From contig NZ_CP060822.1 of NCBI RefSeq assembly GCF_014489415.1, positions 2,775,501 to 2,839,500 on the forward strand: 64,000 nucleotides of DNA, read 5' to 3'. A program made the translations under genes and the position numbers. Each line of letters begins with the position of its first letter. Within the stretch, counting starts at the first letter, position 1. The notes under the pieces were generated by a model, which was not told the origin of the DNA, did not search any database, and saw only the letters and a program-made list of their open reading frames with translations. The DNA is from Cylindrospermopsis curvispora GIHE-G1. GTDB taxonomy: Bacteria > Cyanobacteriota > Cyanobacteriia > Cyanobacteriales > Nostocaceae. Positions 38,505 through 48,045 of the stretch are shown here, piece after piece.

Positions 38505-38990
38505 TTACTGGATGGCATCATAGAGGCTAGCACCTTTAGCACCAGAGAGGCTAGCACCTCTGAGGAAAGCATGTCTGAGTTTAGCACCTCTGAGGTTAGC
38601 ATCAATGAGGAAAGCATCTTCGAGGTCAGCACCTTCGAGGTTAGCATCAGAGAGGTTAGCATCAGAGAGGATAGCACTTGTGAGCCTAGCACCTTCGAGG
38701 CTAGCACTTGTGAGCCTAGCACCTTCGAGGCTAGCACTTGTGAGCCTAGCACCTTCGAGGTTAGCACCTGTGAGGTTAGCACCTTGGAGGTTAGCATAAA
38801 AGAGGTCAGCACCTTTGAGGTTAGCATCAGAGAGGTCAGCACCAGAGAGGTCACATTCTAGACACTGACGAGTTTCTAAAAGTCTGTCTAGGTCAGACTG
38901 GCTATAAGCATAACTAGGACTAGTGCCAAGGCTAAAAGAGGAAACAAGAAACAAAGTCAATGTCAGCGCTAATGTGAGAAATTTTTTCAT
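38505..38990 (-). CDS. Secreted pentapeptide-repeat protein
   Basis: A signal peptide (KKFLTLALTLTLFLVSSFSLG, cleavage near SYA) precedes about 20 pentapeptide A(D/N)LxX units that form a right-handed beta-helix. It is therefore probably periplasmic or lumenal. A ten-residue block LTSASLEGAR is repeated in tandem through a 30-bp DNA duplication. Such proteins are common in cyanobacteria and their functions are mostly unknown. Cys residues in QCLECDLS start the repeat domain. It lies inside the segment bracketed by 35-bp direct repeats. Confidence 0.85.
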   Translation of the reverse strand: MKKFLTLALTLTLFLVSSFSLGTSPSYAYSQSDLDRLLETRQCLECDLSGADLSDANLKGADLFYANLQGANLTGANLEGARLTSASLEGARLTSASLEGARLTSAILSDANLSDANLEGADLEDAFLIDANLRGAKLRHAFLRGASLSGAKGASLYDAIQ

Positions 38991-39145
38991 TGTCTTAAAT
39001 CCGTAACCAAATTATCGAGGTAAATTATACATGACTGTTCTTATCCATAAAAGAGCAACTAATAGAAATAAGGGCAGGGTAATGAGTAAGATATTTAACG
39101 TCAACAAGTTTTATCTTTACTCAAGTTCCATTCAATAAGTTAGTA

Positions 39146-39182
39146 TTAAGCTTCTCCGGTCTGAAGACACGGAGAAGCTTAA
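39146..39182 (-). terminator. 37-bp palindromic terminator-like repeat, copy 2
   Basis: This is the reverse complement of the element at 21871-21907 with one difference in the loop. It starts within the stop codon of the ATPase-nuclease gene. Confidence 0.6.
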
Positions 39183-40735
39183 GCCCGAATCACAGTAATT
39201 CTATATTGATTTTCTGTCACTACCACATCAGTTGATAACCTTTCTTCCATAGGTAAGGCATTTTTCCGTCTATCAAAGATAAATAACCAACCAAAATCTA
39301 AACCCAAACGCCCTAAATAAGATTCTAATTGTTCAATTCCATCACCTTGAGGATCGCGTTTTTTATCCCGCCACACTTTTAATTCAATCCCTAAAATAAC
39401 ATCTTTATACTGCAAACACAAATCCATTCTATCACTACCAATGGCATATTCCCTTTCTAAAACTCCTCCACCATTAATCACACGATGTAAAAAAGCCATT
39501 AATACTATATGTGGTGCAATTTCATGATATCCTGTGCTACCTAATAATGGTTCTCCATGTTGTCGCCAAAACTTGAGAAATGCAGTTAATAAAGCATCAA
39601 TATTTAATTCACCTGCTGATGTTAACCAAGTGGGTGCAATTATGGGTAAAGAAGCCATTGGTGTCACAGTTAAAACTCTGGGTAACACTTCCCGATAAAT
39701 GGGATTAGCAATAGTTAATCCTCCATAGGGGTGCATTTTACATAATCCTAAATCCATGACAAATTGAATATCATCATTAGGTATATTCCCTAATTCTAAA
39801 CCTGCTAACATTGGTTCAATAATTGCTTTTATTCTTGGTTCTCTTAACCTTTCTGCTAAACTATCTAAATGAGTATCTTGACGAGTAATCAATATTTCTT
39901 TAGCTGTTAAAATATGTTCTTTAGTAATAGTAATGCTTCTATCTTTTACCATTTTTTCTACAATTTCTTTAGCTAAAGCATTCACTAACCAAGGTTGTCC
40001 TTGGGTTAAATCATAAGCTGTTTCTATGGCTTCTGGTGTGAAAATTTGCCCAGTTGCTGTTGTATGTTGTTGATATAATTCTCCTACTTCTGCAAGATTA
40101 AAATTTCTCATAGTTAGAGAAGCAACCTTTATATTAAAAGGACTAGAAGTATTTAATCTGTCACTACCTCCCGATGCTACTTTATAATCTCTCACATCTC
40201 GCAAGCCAATTAAACCTACTGATGAGGGAAAATTTTCTGGACGGTTAGGAAAACCATCTCTTAATTGTCTTAAAACTGAAATTAATGTTTGATCTTGTAA
40301 AGAATCAATTTCATCTATAAATAATACTAAAGGGCGGTTTAAAGATGTTGCCCAATTTGATAAAAAAGCCTTAATTCTGCTTCCTGGTTCTTCCTGTTGC
40401 CATTGTTTAACAGGTGGTTGTAATTCCTTGGGTAAACGAATATTTATTGTATTATACCAAGTTCCTAAAATTGCTAATTCGGCGGCGATGGGATCATGAT
40501 TAAATGCACTGCCTACTTCTACTGACACCATGACTGCGGCATAATTTCCAGTGTCGGTAAGTTGTTTTGCTAGGGATAACATGGCGGTGGTTTTCCCTGT
40601 TTGTCGTGGTGCGTGTAGGACAAAGTAACTACGTTGTTGAATTAACGCCTCTAAGTCTGGTAATCTGACTGTGGGAGATAGGACATAGTGAATATCGTTT
40701 GAACATGGACCTGCAATATTAAACCAGCGAGTCAT
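39179..40735 (-). CDS. AAA ATPase fused to PD-(D/E)xK-like nuclease domain, paralogue 1
   Basis: The N-terminal ATPase (about residues 1-330) has Walker A APRQTGKTTAM and Walker B LVLFIDEIDSL and resembles STAND-like AAA ATPases. The C-terminal part has GSDRMDLCLQY followed 13 residues later by GIELKVWRDKK, the D...ELK pattern of PD-(D/E)xK nucleases, and a conserved LESYLGRLGLDFGWLFIFD strand-helix. The same architecture occurs in the 522-aa gene at 59726. Proteins of this type are very common in bacterial accessory genomes; their function is not established, though a nucleic-acid or defence role is plausible. It lies between direct repeats. Confidence 0.75.
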   Translation of the reverse strand: MTRWFNIAGPCSNDIHYVLSPTVRLPDLEALIQQRSYFVLHAPRQTGKTTAMLSLAKQLTDTGNYAAVMVSVEVGSAFNHDPIAAELAILGTWYNTINIRLPKELQPPVKQWQQEEPGSRIKAFLSNWATSLNRPLVLFIDEIDSLQDQTLISVLRQLRDGFPNRPENFPSSVGLIGLRDVRDYKVASGGSDRLNTSSPFNIKVASLTMRNFNLAEVGELYQQHTTATGQIFTPEAIETAYDLTQGQPWLVNALAKEIVEKMVKDRSITITKEHILTAKEILITRQDTHLDSLAERLREPRIKAIIEPMLAGLELGNIPNDDIQFVMDLGLCKMHPYGGLTIANPIYREVLPRVLTVTPMASLPIIAPTWLTSAGELNIDALLTAFLKFWRQHGEPLLGSTGYHEIAPHIVLMAFLHRVINGGGVLEREYAIGSDRMDLCLQYKDVILGIELKVWRDKKRDPQGDGIEQLESYLGRLGLDFGWLFIFDRRKNALPMEERLSTDVVVTENQYRITVIRA

Positions 40736-41061
40736 AAAATTTTGACAATAGGTGAACTCTTTAAGTTTACATATTTATTCTGAATGGTGGGCGATCGCGA
40801 AGCACTCGCACTCGCGAGATCAATCTCCCCGAGGAACGAGAATTCATGTTCAGGTGTATTCCATGGTCGGTTCCCAATTTATAAAGGATTGACGGTAAAC
40901 GTTTTCCGTCATGGGATAAAGCCATTATTCCAAGGGTTTTGGTGTATACAGTTGCTTTATAGTGGTTACAACCTACCAGATTAGTTCTTTGCCAATCTTC
41001 TGGGTTGAGGAGAGAATTATTTTCCGGTAATCTCTAAAATTAGCAGCAGTAGAATTAGCTG
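40736..41061. other. Intergenic region with right direct repeat
   Basis: No gene is visible. The stretch includes a HIP1 site, a TGACGG..CCGTCA hairpin around an AAACGTTTT core (40888-40912) and the right 35-bp repeat (41026-41060). Confidence 0.5.
41026..41060 (+). repeat. 35-bp direct repeat, right copy
   Basis: It matches 38224-38258 with one mismatch and ends one base before the stop codon complement of the adjacent permease gene. Confidence 0.8.
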
Positions 41062-41844
41062 TTAACTGGAAGCACTAGTATAAAATCTTAGGGCAAATCG
41101 CCAAAACCAAGTGGAAAGAAAAAATAAAAACATGGCTAAAAAAACAGCACTTATTAGCCAAACCACCTGGATTTGACCCAACATGGCTTGAGCGGGAACG
41201 GTAGTCAGAAAAAATACTGGAACTACAAAAGTAAAAAAAACTCGATAGCCCATGGGATATGCTGACATGGGATACCTACCCGCCTCCAATAGTCCCCGTA
41301 ATACCTCGGTGGTATTATAAACCTTTGTAAACCAAATGCTGGTTGATCCTAACATGAACCATAAACTATAGAGAATGACTAGACTACAACCCAAAGGTAA
41401 TATGCCCAAAATATAGTCGTTTACTCCCAGACCTAGATTTTTACCTGCATAGCTAATTATGATAAAACCAAATAGTAGATCCGGTAGTCCCCAGAGGGAA
41501 AGAATATGAGTTGACAACCAAAACTGACTACGGATGGGTTTTAATAAAACAAAATCTAATGTACCCTCTTGTACATGACGCACAATCCGGTTTAAGTTAG
41601 GAGCTAGAAAGCTAGACCAAAAACCCTGCAACAGAGTAAAAACCCCCAACACAAGTAGGGCTGAATCCCATGACCATCCACTAAAGGTGTAACCAGTGCG
41701 ATAAAATAAGAACAACCCAAAAATCCCCCCGGAAAGATTCCCTAAGCTACTCAGGGCGGCTATGATGAAATTTAAACGATATTCCATTTCAGCAGCAATA
41801 GCTGCACCCCAAAATAATCTGATGACCTTTAAATATCTTTGCAT
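41062..41844 (-). CDS. ABC-2 type transporter permease (DUF990 family)
   Basis: The 260-aa protein has six predicted membrane helices. Its N-terminus (LFWGAAIAAEMEYRLNFI) and the segment EGTLDFVLLKPIRSQFW are typical of the DUF990/ABC2 permease family, usually encoded with another permease and an ATPase. Here no dedicated ATPase gene adjoins it; the neighbouring ABC protein is a complete half-exporter on the other strand. Its substrate is unknown. Confidence 0.8.
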   Translation of the reverse strand: MQRYLKVIRLFWGAAIAAEMEYRLNFIIAALSSLGNLSGGIFGLFLFYRTGYTFSGWSWDSALLVLGVFTLLQGFWSSFLAPNLNRIVRHVQEGTLDFVLLKPIRSQFWLSTHILSLWGLPDLLFGFIIISYAGKNLGLGVNDYILGILPLGCSLVILYSLWFMLGSTSIWFTKVYNTTEVLRGLLEAGRYPMSAYPMGYRVFFTFVVPVFFLTTVPAQAMLGQIQVVWLISAVFLAMFLFFLSTWFWRFALRFYTSASS

Positions 41845-41880
41845 TTTGATGATTAATGGTTGACCTTTGATTTACCAAAC

Positions 41881-43626
41881 ATGACCCAACAAATTCCCCA
41901 ACAGTTTTTTAATTATCGTTTACTTCTACCCTATCTCCAGCAACAGTGGCCAACTATCTCTAGAGGATTTATTGGCATTATAGGGTACGTTTTCGCTACT
42001 TTAACCTTGATTCACTTAGCTGGTAAGTTGGCTTTACCTTTTGGAGAGGGTAATGTGGTGGCGATCGCCCAGTTAACGGGTGTATGTGCTTTGGTATTTC
42101 TTGTCCGGGGCTTTTTTCAGTCCGTTCAAGACTTGTATATGTCCAAGGTTGCTTTGAGGGTAGCTTTTCATCTCAGGCAAAATGTCTACACACACTTGCA
42201 AAAACTGAATTTGAGTTATTTTGAAACAGCAAAAGCCGGGGATTTGTCTTATCGCTTAACAGAAGATGTGGATAGGGTAGGTGAGGTTGTCAATAAGTTG
42301 TTTCATGATTTTATCCCCTGTGTTTTACAACTGATTGCCATTCCCATCTACATGATTTATTTAAATTGGCAGTTGACTTTAGCTACGGTGATAGTGGCAC
42401 CAATTATGGGGGTTTTAATTGGTTGGTTTGGGGAGCGTTTACGTAAGTATGCTCTCAAAAGTCAAAATCGCATTTCTGATTTATCTGCTATTTTAACCGA
42501 GGTTTTTAGTGGTATTCGCTTAATTCAAGCCTTTGCAGCGGAAAAGTATGAAATTGCTAGATTCACTCACGAAGCTCAAAGAACCCTCAAGGCTAAATAT
42601 TCCGCTGAAAAACTAAAGGCGATTCAAATTCCTATTGTAGGGTTTTTAGAAGCCTTGAGTGCTTTATCCCTCATTATGGTGGGAGTATGGCAGATTTCCC
42701 AGAAGAATCTTACTGTGGGTGAGTTTTTTAGTTATTTAGCCGCAGCAGCTTTACTAATTGATCCTATTGGTCATACTACCCATAACTATAATGAGTTCAA
42801 ACAGGGTGAGGCTTCTTTGGAACGAGTATTTGAACTGTTGGCTATTAAACCAACAGTCCTAGAAAATCCTATTGCTATGACTCTTCCCAGTATTAATGGC
42901 AAGATTGAATACCGTGGTGTTAGTTTTGCTTATAAACCGGGTGAGCTAGTTTTAAATCACGTCAGTCTGTTTATCAGTCCTGGTGAGTCCATTGCTTTAG
43001 TTGGTGCTTCCGGTGCTGGTAAAACCACTTTCGTCAATTTACTCCCCAGATTTTACGATCCTAAATTGGGTAATATTTTTATAGATGATGTCAATATTCG
43101 TGATGTCACATTAAACAGTTTAAGAAAGCAAATTGGTATTGTTCCGCAAGAAACAATTATGTTTTCAGGAACTATAGCTCAAAATATTGCTTTTGGACAA
43201 GACAACTTCGACCAAAAAGCAGTAGAAGCAGCCGCCCGGGTGGCCAATGCCCATGACTTTATTATGCAATTACCAGCAGGTTATCAAACTTGGGTGGGTG
43301 AACGGGGCGTCAACCTATCCGGGGGACAACGACAAAGAATTGCCATCGCCCGCGCGGTGCTATTAAACCCCAAAATTTTGATACTCGATGAGGCAACCTC
43401 AGCTTTAGATTCCGAGTCCGAAGCTCTCGTGCAGCAGGCTTTAGAAAGATTAATGCAAAATCGTACTGTATTAATTATTGCTCATAGATTGTCAACGGTA
43501 AGAAAATGCGATCGCATTTTAGTCCTAGAAAAAGGGCAAATTGTGGAATCGGGGAATCATGAACAATTATTGTCCCTAGAAGGTAAATATGCACATTTTT
43601 ATGCGCAACAATTTAGTCAGAGTTAG
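41881..43626 (+). CDS. ABC exporter, fused permease-ATPase (MsbA/HepA-like)
   Basis: The N-terminal six-helix exporter domain (about residues 20-320) is followed by an ATPase domain with Walker A GASGAGKTTF, Q-loop VPQETIMF, signature LSGGQRQRIAIARA and Walker B ILILDEATSALD. Such half-transporters form dimers and export lipids, polysaccharides or peptides. HepA of Anabaena, needed for the heterocyst envelope polysaccharide, has this layout, but I cannot separate it from other members. ATG 41881 is preferred over TTG 41860. It is divergent from the DUF990 permease gene. Confidence 0.85.
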   Translation: MTQQIPQQFFNYRLLLPYLQQQWPTISRGFIGIIGYVFATLTLIHLAGKLALPFGEGNVVAIAQLTGVCALVFLVRGFFQSVQDLYMSKVALRVAFHLRQNVYTHLQKLNLSYFETAKAGDLSYRLTEDVDRVGEVVNKLFHDFIPCVLQLIAIPIYMIYLNWQLTLATVIVAPIMGVLIGWFGERLRKYALKSQNRISDLSAILTEVFSGIRLIQAFAAEKYEIARFTHEAQRTLKAKYSAEKLKAIQIPIVGFLEALSALSLIMVGVWQISQKNLTVGEFFSYLAAAALLIDPIGHTTHNYNEFKQGEASLERVFELLAIKPTVLENPIAMTLPSINGKIEYRGVSFAYKPGELVLNHVSLFISPGESIALVGASGAGKTTFVNLLPRFYDPKLGNIFIDDVNIRDVTLNSLRKQIGIVPQETIMFSGTIAQNIAFGQDNFDQKAVEAAARVANAHDFIMQLPAGYQTWVGERGVNLSGGQRQRIAIARAVLLNPKILILDEATSALDSESEALVQQALERLMQNRTVLIIAHRLSTVRKCDRILVLEKGQIVESGNHEQLLSLEGKYAHFYAQQFSQS

Positions 43627-43911
43627 TTTTAGCACAGCTGCAAAAAGAGCGATTTACATCCTAAAAACCAGATTTTTGTATTGTTAGATACTGAAATAAC
43701 TGCCATTGACAGTATTAGGGGTAACAACAGTGAATATAAAACACAAGATACACTGAAAAATGATAGGGAGTGGGGGCGCAAAGTTTTTCAACATAAACAC
43801 CCCATACTATATATAATTTCCTAATAAGTTGAAAAAACTAATTCTTATTTAGCGTAAACCTTACGCCTGTCTGAAACTACCCAGCTGAAAAACACATTAG
43901 GAGGATTATCT

Positions 43912-44985
43912 ATGGCGCTTGTACCTATGCGGTTGCTTTTAGATCACGCTGCTGAAAATGGTTATGGCATTCCCGCTTTTAACGTTAACAACTTAGAACA
44001 GATTCAATCAATCATGAAGGCAGCTGCTGAAACAGATAGCCCCGTGATTTTACAAGCCTCTCGTGGCGCTCGTAACTATGCTGGTGAAAATTTCTTACGC
44101 CACTTGATTTTGGCTGCGGTAGAAACATACCCACAAATTCCCATTGTGATGCACCAAGATCACGGTAATGCTCCTTCTACCTGCTATTCTGCCATCAAGA
44201 ACAATTTCACCAGTGTAATGATGGATGGTTCCTTAGAAGCTGATGCAAAAACTCCTGCCAGCTTTGAATATAACGTCGCAGTTACCCGTGAAGTTGTTAA
44301 TGTTGCCCACTCTTTAGGTGTGAGCGTTGAAGGTGAACTAGGTTGTTTAGGATCTTTAGAAACTGGTGCTGGTGAAGCAGAAGATGGTCACGGTTTTGAA
44401 GGTACCCTTGACCACTCTCAATTATTAACCGATCCTGATCAAGCAGTCGACTTTGTAGAAGCTACCCAAGTAGATGCTTTAGCTGTTGCTATTGGTACTA
44501 GCCATGGTGCTTACAAATTCACCCGCAAGCCCACTGGTGAAATTTTGGCCATTAGCCGCATCGAAGAAATTCACCGTCGCCTACCTAACACCCACTTGGT
44601 AATGCACGGATCTTCTTCCGTACCCGAAGATTTAATTGCACTGATTAACGAATTTGGTGGTGCTATCCCCGAAACCTATGGTGTACCCGTAGAAGAAATT
44701 CAAAAAGGCATCAAGAGCGGCGTACGTAAAGTTAATATCGATACCGACAACCGTCTGGCTATCACTGCTGCTGTTCGTGAAGCTCTGGCTAAAAATCCCA
44801 AAGAATTTGACCCCCGTCATTTCTTAAAGCCTTCCATTAAGTACATGCAGAAGGTTTGTGCTGACCGTTATGAACAGTTTGGCACTGCTGGTAATGCGAG
44901 CAAAATCAAACAAGTTAGCCTAGAAGATTTTGCTGCTAAGTATGCTAAAGGCGAATTAGCTGTGAAAGCTGCTGCTGCAGTTTAA
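43912..44985 (+). CDS. fba: Class II fructose-bisphosphate aldolase
   Basis: This enzyme makes fructose-1,6-bisphosphate and sedoheptulose-1,7-bisphosphate in the Calvin cycle and glycolysis. The zinc-binding and catalytic motifs are visible: HQDHGN (residues 82-87), EGELG near 142, GTSHG near 198, [10 protein letters not shown] near 230 and KVNIDTDNR near 268. The 357-aa length matches the cyanobacterial Calvin-cycle subtype. AGGAGG stands before the ATG, unusually strong for this region and consistent with high expression. A good terminator follows. Confidence 0.96.
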   Translation: MALVPMRLLLDHAAENGYGIPAFNVNNLEQIQSIMKAAAETDSPVILQASRGARNYAGENFLRHLILAAVETYPQIPIVMHQDHGNAPSTCYSAIKNNFTSVMMDGSLEADAKTPASFEYNVAVTREVVNVAHSLGVSVEGELGCLGSLETGAGEAEDGHGFEGTLDHSQLLTDPDQAVDFVEATQVDALAVAIGTSHGAYKFTRKPTGEILAISRIEEIHRRLPNTHLVMHGSSSVPEDLIALINEFGGAIPETYGVPVEEIQKGIKSGVRKVNIDTDNRLAITAAVREALAKNPKEFDPRHFLKPSIKYMQKVCADRYEQFGTAGNASKIKQVSLEDFAAKYAKGELAVKAAAAV

Positions 44986-45033
44986 TTGAACAAACTTATG
45001 GGGGCTGGGTTCCACCTAGACCCCAACTTGACC

Positions 45034-45059
45034 AAACCGGGGTGTTAATCCCGGTTTTT
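45034..45059 (+). terminator. Rho-independent terminator of fba
   Basis: AAACCGGG and CCCGGTTT form an 8-bp stem with an 8-nt loop, ending in a T-run. It lies about 50 bp after the stop codon. Confidence 0.85.
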
Positions 45060-45083
45060 CATGGTCGGTTTCCAAAGTCTTGC

Positions 45084-45896
45084 CTAAAAAACTCGGTGTT
45101 GTAAAGAGGGCATTTGACGACGCACCTGTTCCAGTCTAGTAGGTTTAATTTCGGCAATAGCGACTCCTGGTTTATCTCCTGCATCAGCTAAAATTGTTCC
45201 CCATGGGTCAACAATCATGGCATGTCCATGGGTTTGACGACGGGCATAATTAGTACCTGTTTGGGCTGGGGCGATTATGTAGTAAGTGTTTTCAATCGCT
45301 CGGGCCTGTAATAACACTTGCCAGTGGTCTTTTCCCGTAAAAGCCGTGAAAGCAGCAGGAATAAAAACTACATCAGCCTCCCTAGCTGCCAGATCTCGAT
45401 ATAATTCTGGAAAGCGCACATCATAACAAATAGAGAGACCTATTTTGCCCAAGGTTGGCGAAACATATACTGGTGGCAATTCTCGTCCAGCCATAACCGT
45501 ACTAGATTCTTGATAAGTATTACCATCAGGAACATTCACATCAAATAGATGCACCTTGTGGTAACGACCAATTTCCTGTCCGTTAGGGTCAACTAGTAAA
45601 GCAGTGTTGTAAACTTTACTTGTACTATCTACGGGAACAGGAAAGCCGCCGCCGAGAATGGTAATTTGATACCGTTGTGCCATTTGCTTGAGAAACGTTT
45701 CTGTTTGCTGGGCAATAATACTGGCTTGGGCAAGTTTATCTTTTTCCTCTCCCATAAAGGAGAAATTTTCTGGCAACCCTAATAACTGGACACCCTGGCG
45801 CACGGCCAGGTCAATAAACTCTTCTGCTTGTGCCAAGTTTTTTTGTAAATCAGGCACACTGGTCATTTGAATGGCGGCGGCTAAATAAGACTTCAT
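45084..45896 (-). CDS. Carbon-nitrogen hydrolase (Nit/omega-amidase-like)
   Basis: The 270-aa protein carries the Glu-Lys-Cys triad of the nitrilase superfamily: Glu43 in LGLPENF, Lys in YHKVHLFDV and Cys in SICYDVRFPELYR. The sequence is closest to the Nit1/Nit2 branch, which hydrolyses deaminated glutathione or omega-amides (metabolite repair). It is convergent with fba. The exact substrate is inferred from family resemblance. Confidence 0.85.
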   Translation of the reverse strand: MKSYLAAAIQMTSVPDLQKNLAQAEEFIDLAVRQGVQLLGLPENFSFMGEEKDKLAQASIIAQQTETFLKQMAQRYQITILGGGFPVPVDSTSKVYNTALLVDPNGQEIGRYHKVHLFDVNVPDGNTYQESSTVMAGRELPPVYVSPTLGKIGLSICYDVRFPELYRDLAAREADVVFIPAAFTAFTGKDHWQVLLQARAIENTYYIIAPAQTGTNYARRQTHGHAMIVDPWGTILADAGDKPGVAIAEIKPTRLEQVRRQMPSLQHRVF

Positions 45897-46052
45897 AGAT
45901 TCAAAAACAAACAGTAGATAAGGTATCTAGCAGTTATTAATAATCTCTGTAAATTATTTAAATCTGCTGTTAGGGTAATTGACACGGGATAATTGCAGGA
46001 GTCAATGTCTTTTTTAGACCTTGGTCTATTACCACCGATATCATACAAAAAT

Positions 46053-47036
46053 TCAGGTCAAAGGTGAGTCAATTGTTGCTTCATATTGACCTACTATGGT
46101 TAAATATATGCCAATAAGAACGATCAAACAAGCTATACTTTTGATGAGACTGATTTGTTCGCCCAAGATTAGCCAGGCGGAAATTGTGCTAATGACCGGA
46201 TCCACAAACATTATCATTGCCACAGTGGAAGAGGATAATGAATTGAGGGAATAGGCAATTAGTCCTTGTCCCAAGACCTGACAGATTAAAGCTAGGGAAA
46301 TTACAGAAAACCATCCTTGCCAAGAAACTGGGAATAGGTTATCTCCCGTCATTAGTAAAACAGGTAAGGTAGTTGCTGCTCCAATAGCGCAACAGAGGAA
46401 TACTAGGGTTTTTGTTGCAAACTGGGTCAGGAGCTTTTCCATGAGCAGTAAATAACATGGCAACAAAATTGCCGATATTAAGGAGAAGAAGTCTCCCTTC
46501 AACTCATTGGTAGAGACAGAAAAATCTTGGAAGCTGATGGCGATCGCACCTGTAATAGAAATAATCATGCCAACCACAAATTGTAGTTTCACACGATGAC
46601 GAAAGATAATCCACCCCCCTATAGCAGTTAATAACGGTACTACTGCGTGAATAATTGCAACCGAGCTAGCCACACTAGTCTGAGTTAGTGACTTAGCCCA
46701 AAACAGCTGTCTTGCTGCAAATATAATACCAAGTAAAAAAAACAAGCCCCATGCTGATAATGTATATAAATTATTAGTTGGCGATGGTTTAGAACTTAAA
46801 TTGTGTTGACGAATTAAAGAAAATCCGATCCAAGTGCCAAAGAAAACGCTAGATATCCACAAACGATTAAATATAGTTGCTGCAGCACTAATTTCGCTTT
46901 CACTCCATCTGATAAAAATAGGCGCAAAGCCCATTGACACAGCTCCCAGCACCAGTAAACCAACGGATATAAATTTAAATTGTTTGTCTGATAACTCAAC
47001 TGGTAACTGATTCAATTTGTCTAATTGGTTTCTCAT
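46053..47036 (-). CDS. EamA/DMT-family transporter
   Basis: The protein has ten predicted membrane helices arranged as two EamA repeats in 327 aa. The second repeat ends in SSSTVAMIMFVDPVISTISAWLILGE, a typical EamA motif. Members export amino acids or other small metabolites, and the substrate is unknown. It lies 37 bp downstream of the HAD hydrolase gene on the same strand, so the two may form an operon. Confidence 0.85.
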   Translation of the reverse strand: MRNQLDKLNQLPVELSDKQFKFISVGLLVLGAVSMGFAPIFIRWSESEISAAATIFNRLWISSVFFGTWIGFSLIRQHNLSSKPSPTNNLYTLSAWGLFFLLGIIFAARQLFWAKSLTQTSVASSVAIIHAVVPLLTAIGGWIIFRHRVKLQFVVGMIISITGAIAISFQDFSVSTNELKGDFFSLISAILLPCYLLLMEKLLTQFATKTLVFLCCAIGAATTLPVLLMTGDNLFPVSWQGWFSVISLALICQVLGQGLIAYSLNSLSSSTVAMIMFVDPVISTISAWLILGEQISLIKSIACLIVLIGIYLTIVGQYEATIDSPLT

Positions 47037-47073
47037 TAGTTTATAAACTTACTTTTTTACATTTATTATAAGT

Positions 47074-47718
47074 TCAATGCCTATTAATCCAAATACCTCT
47101 TAACCCAGCCTTTCTCGCGCCATGATAATCATCAGTAATACTATCACCAATGTGCCAAGCTGATTGTGGTATACAATTGTGACTTTTCAAAGCTATATGA
47201 AAAATTTTTGGATCCGGTTTAGCTGCAAGAGCCTGGGTAGAAACAGTAATAGACTTAAAATAGTCCCTAAGACCTAGACTTTGTAAAACCGGGTATATGC
47301 GAGAGTCAAAATTAGAAACCACTCCCAATTCTATCCCCAACCTTGACCAATTGGCCAACGCCAGGGGAACGTCAGGATAGACAAACCATGGTTCAGCAGT
47401 ACCGAAATGAATATAGAGTTGACCGAAAAAATCAGAAAAATTCCCAAATTTCCCCCGTACTCCCGCACCCTGAAACGTGTTTGAAACAACATCGTACCAC
47501 CAGTTAAATTCCTTGTCAGGTATAACTTCCACATCACAATTGAGGAATATGGGAGGTGGTGCAGCTGCAAAACTTTTGTGAAACTCCCGATTTAAAATTT
47601 CCGGGGTCACCGTGACACCAAATTCTGCAGCAATTTGGCTATAAACCTCACCCACACTACCCTTGACACCGAAGATTGTACCTACCGCATCTAAAAAAAT
47701 CACTTTTGGGTTTTCCAT
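47074..47718 (-). CDS. HAD-family hydrolase (HDHD3-like)
   Basis: The 214-aa HAD-IA protein has motif I IFLDAVGTIF, motif II VVSNFD, motif III Lys in AKPDPKIF and motif IV GDSITDDYHGA. In motif I the second Asp of DxDxT is Val (DAVGT), which removes the usual acid-base residue of phosphatases. HDHD3-like and dehalogenase-like members differ in the same place, so activity may be weak or not phosphatase. The nucleophile Asp10 is retained. Confidence 0.82.
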   Translation of the reverse strand: MENPKVIFLDAVGTIFGVKGSVGEVYSQIAAEFGVTVTPEILNREFHKSFAAAPPPIFLNCDVEVIPDKEFNWWYDVVSNTFQGAGVRGKFGNFSDFFGQLYIHFGTAEPWFVYPDVPLALANWSRLGIELGVVSNFDSRIYPVLQSLGLRDYFKSITVSTQALAAKPDPKIFHIALKSHNCIPQSAWHIGDSITDDYHGARKAGLRGIWINRH

Positions 47719-48045
47719 GAGGTTGAAGCTGGATGAAATCAGTCAATTTCATAATTATAATCACCTCATCACAGTAGGTTGAGTTTAATACGAAACTTAA
47801 CATCAACATTTAATCATAAGTAAGGAGGCACAATTATTTGTAGGATGGGTTTCATACTTCAGCCCAACCTACGTTCATTTTATATTTACACCCACTTAAA
47901 ACTAATTGGTTAACAATCCCTTAGCTGTTTCATGAACGACTTCAAGAATTGCTTAACAGCCAAACAAGTCTCTACAGCTAAGAAAAATGTATCTATTTAG
48001 CCTTTATAATACAGTATTTGTACTCCTATTCATCCTCATTCGCGC
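47719..48045. other. Intergenic region with short dispersed repeat copy
   Basis: No gene is visible. A shortened copy of the dispersed repeat occupies 47817-47893 and lacks the central GGGTTAGGGG..CCCATG part. Confidence 0.5.
47817..47893 (+). repeat. Dispersed repeat, internally deleted copy
   Basis: It begins AAGGAGGCACAATTATTTGT and resumes at TTTCATACTTCAGCCCAACC, with about 40 bp of the middle missing relative to 51481-51600. Confidence 0.65.

Noticed and set aside
38492-38861. Repetitive frames on both strands over the pentapeptide gene
   Set aside because: They are shadows created by the tandem pentapeptide codons; only the frame with a signal peptide is real.
43706-43740. Promoter TTGACA...TATAAA upstream of fba
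   Set aside because: The spacing of 23 nt is too long for a normal promoter.
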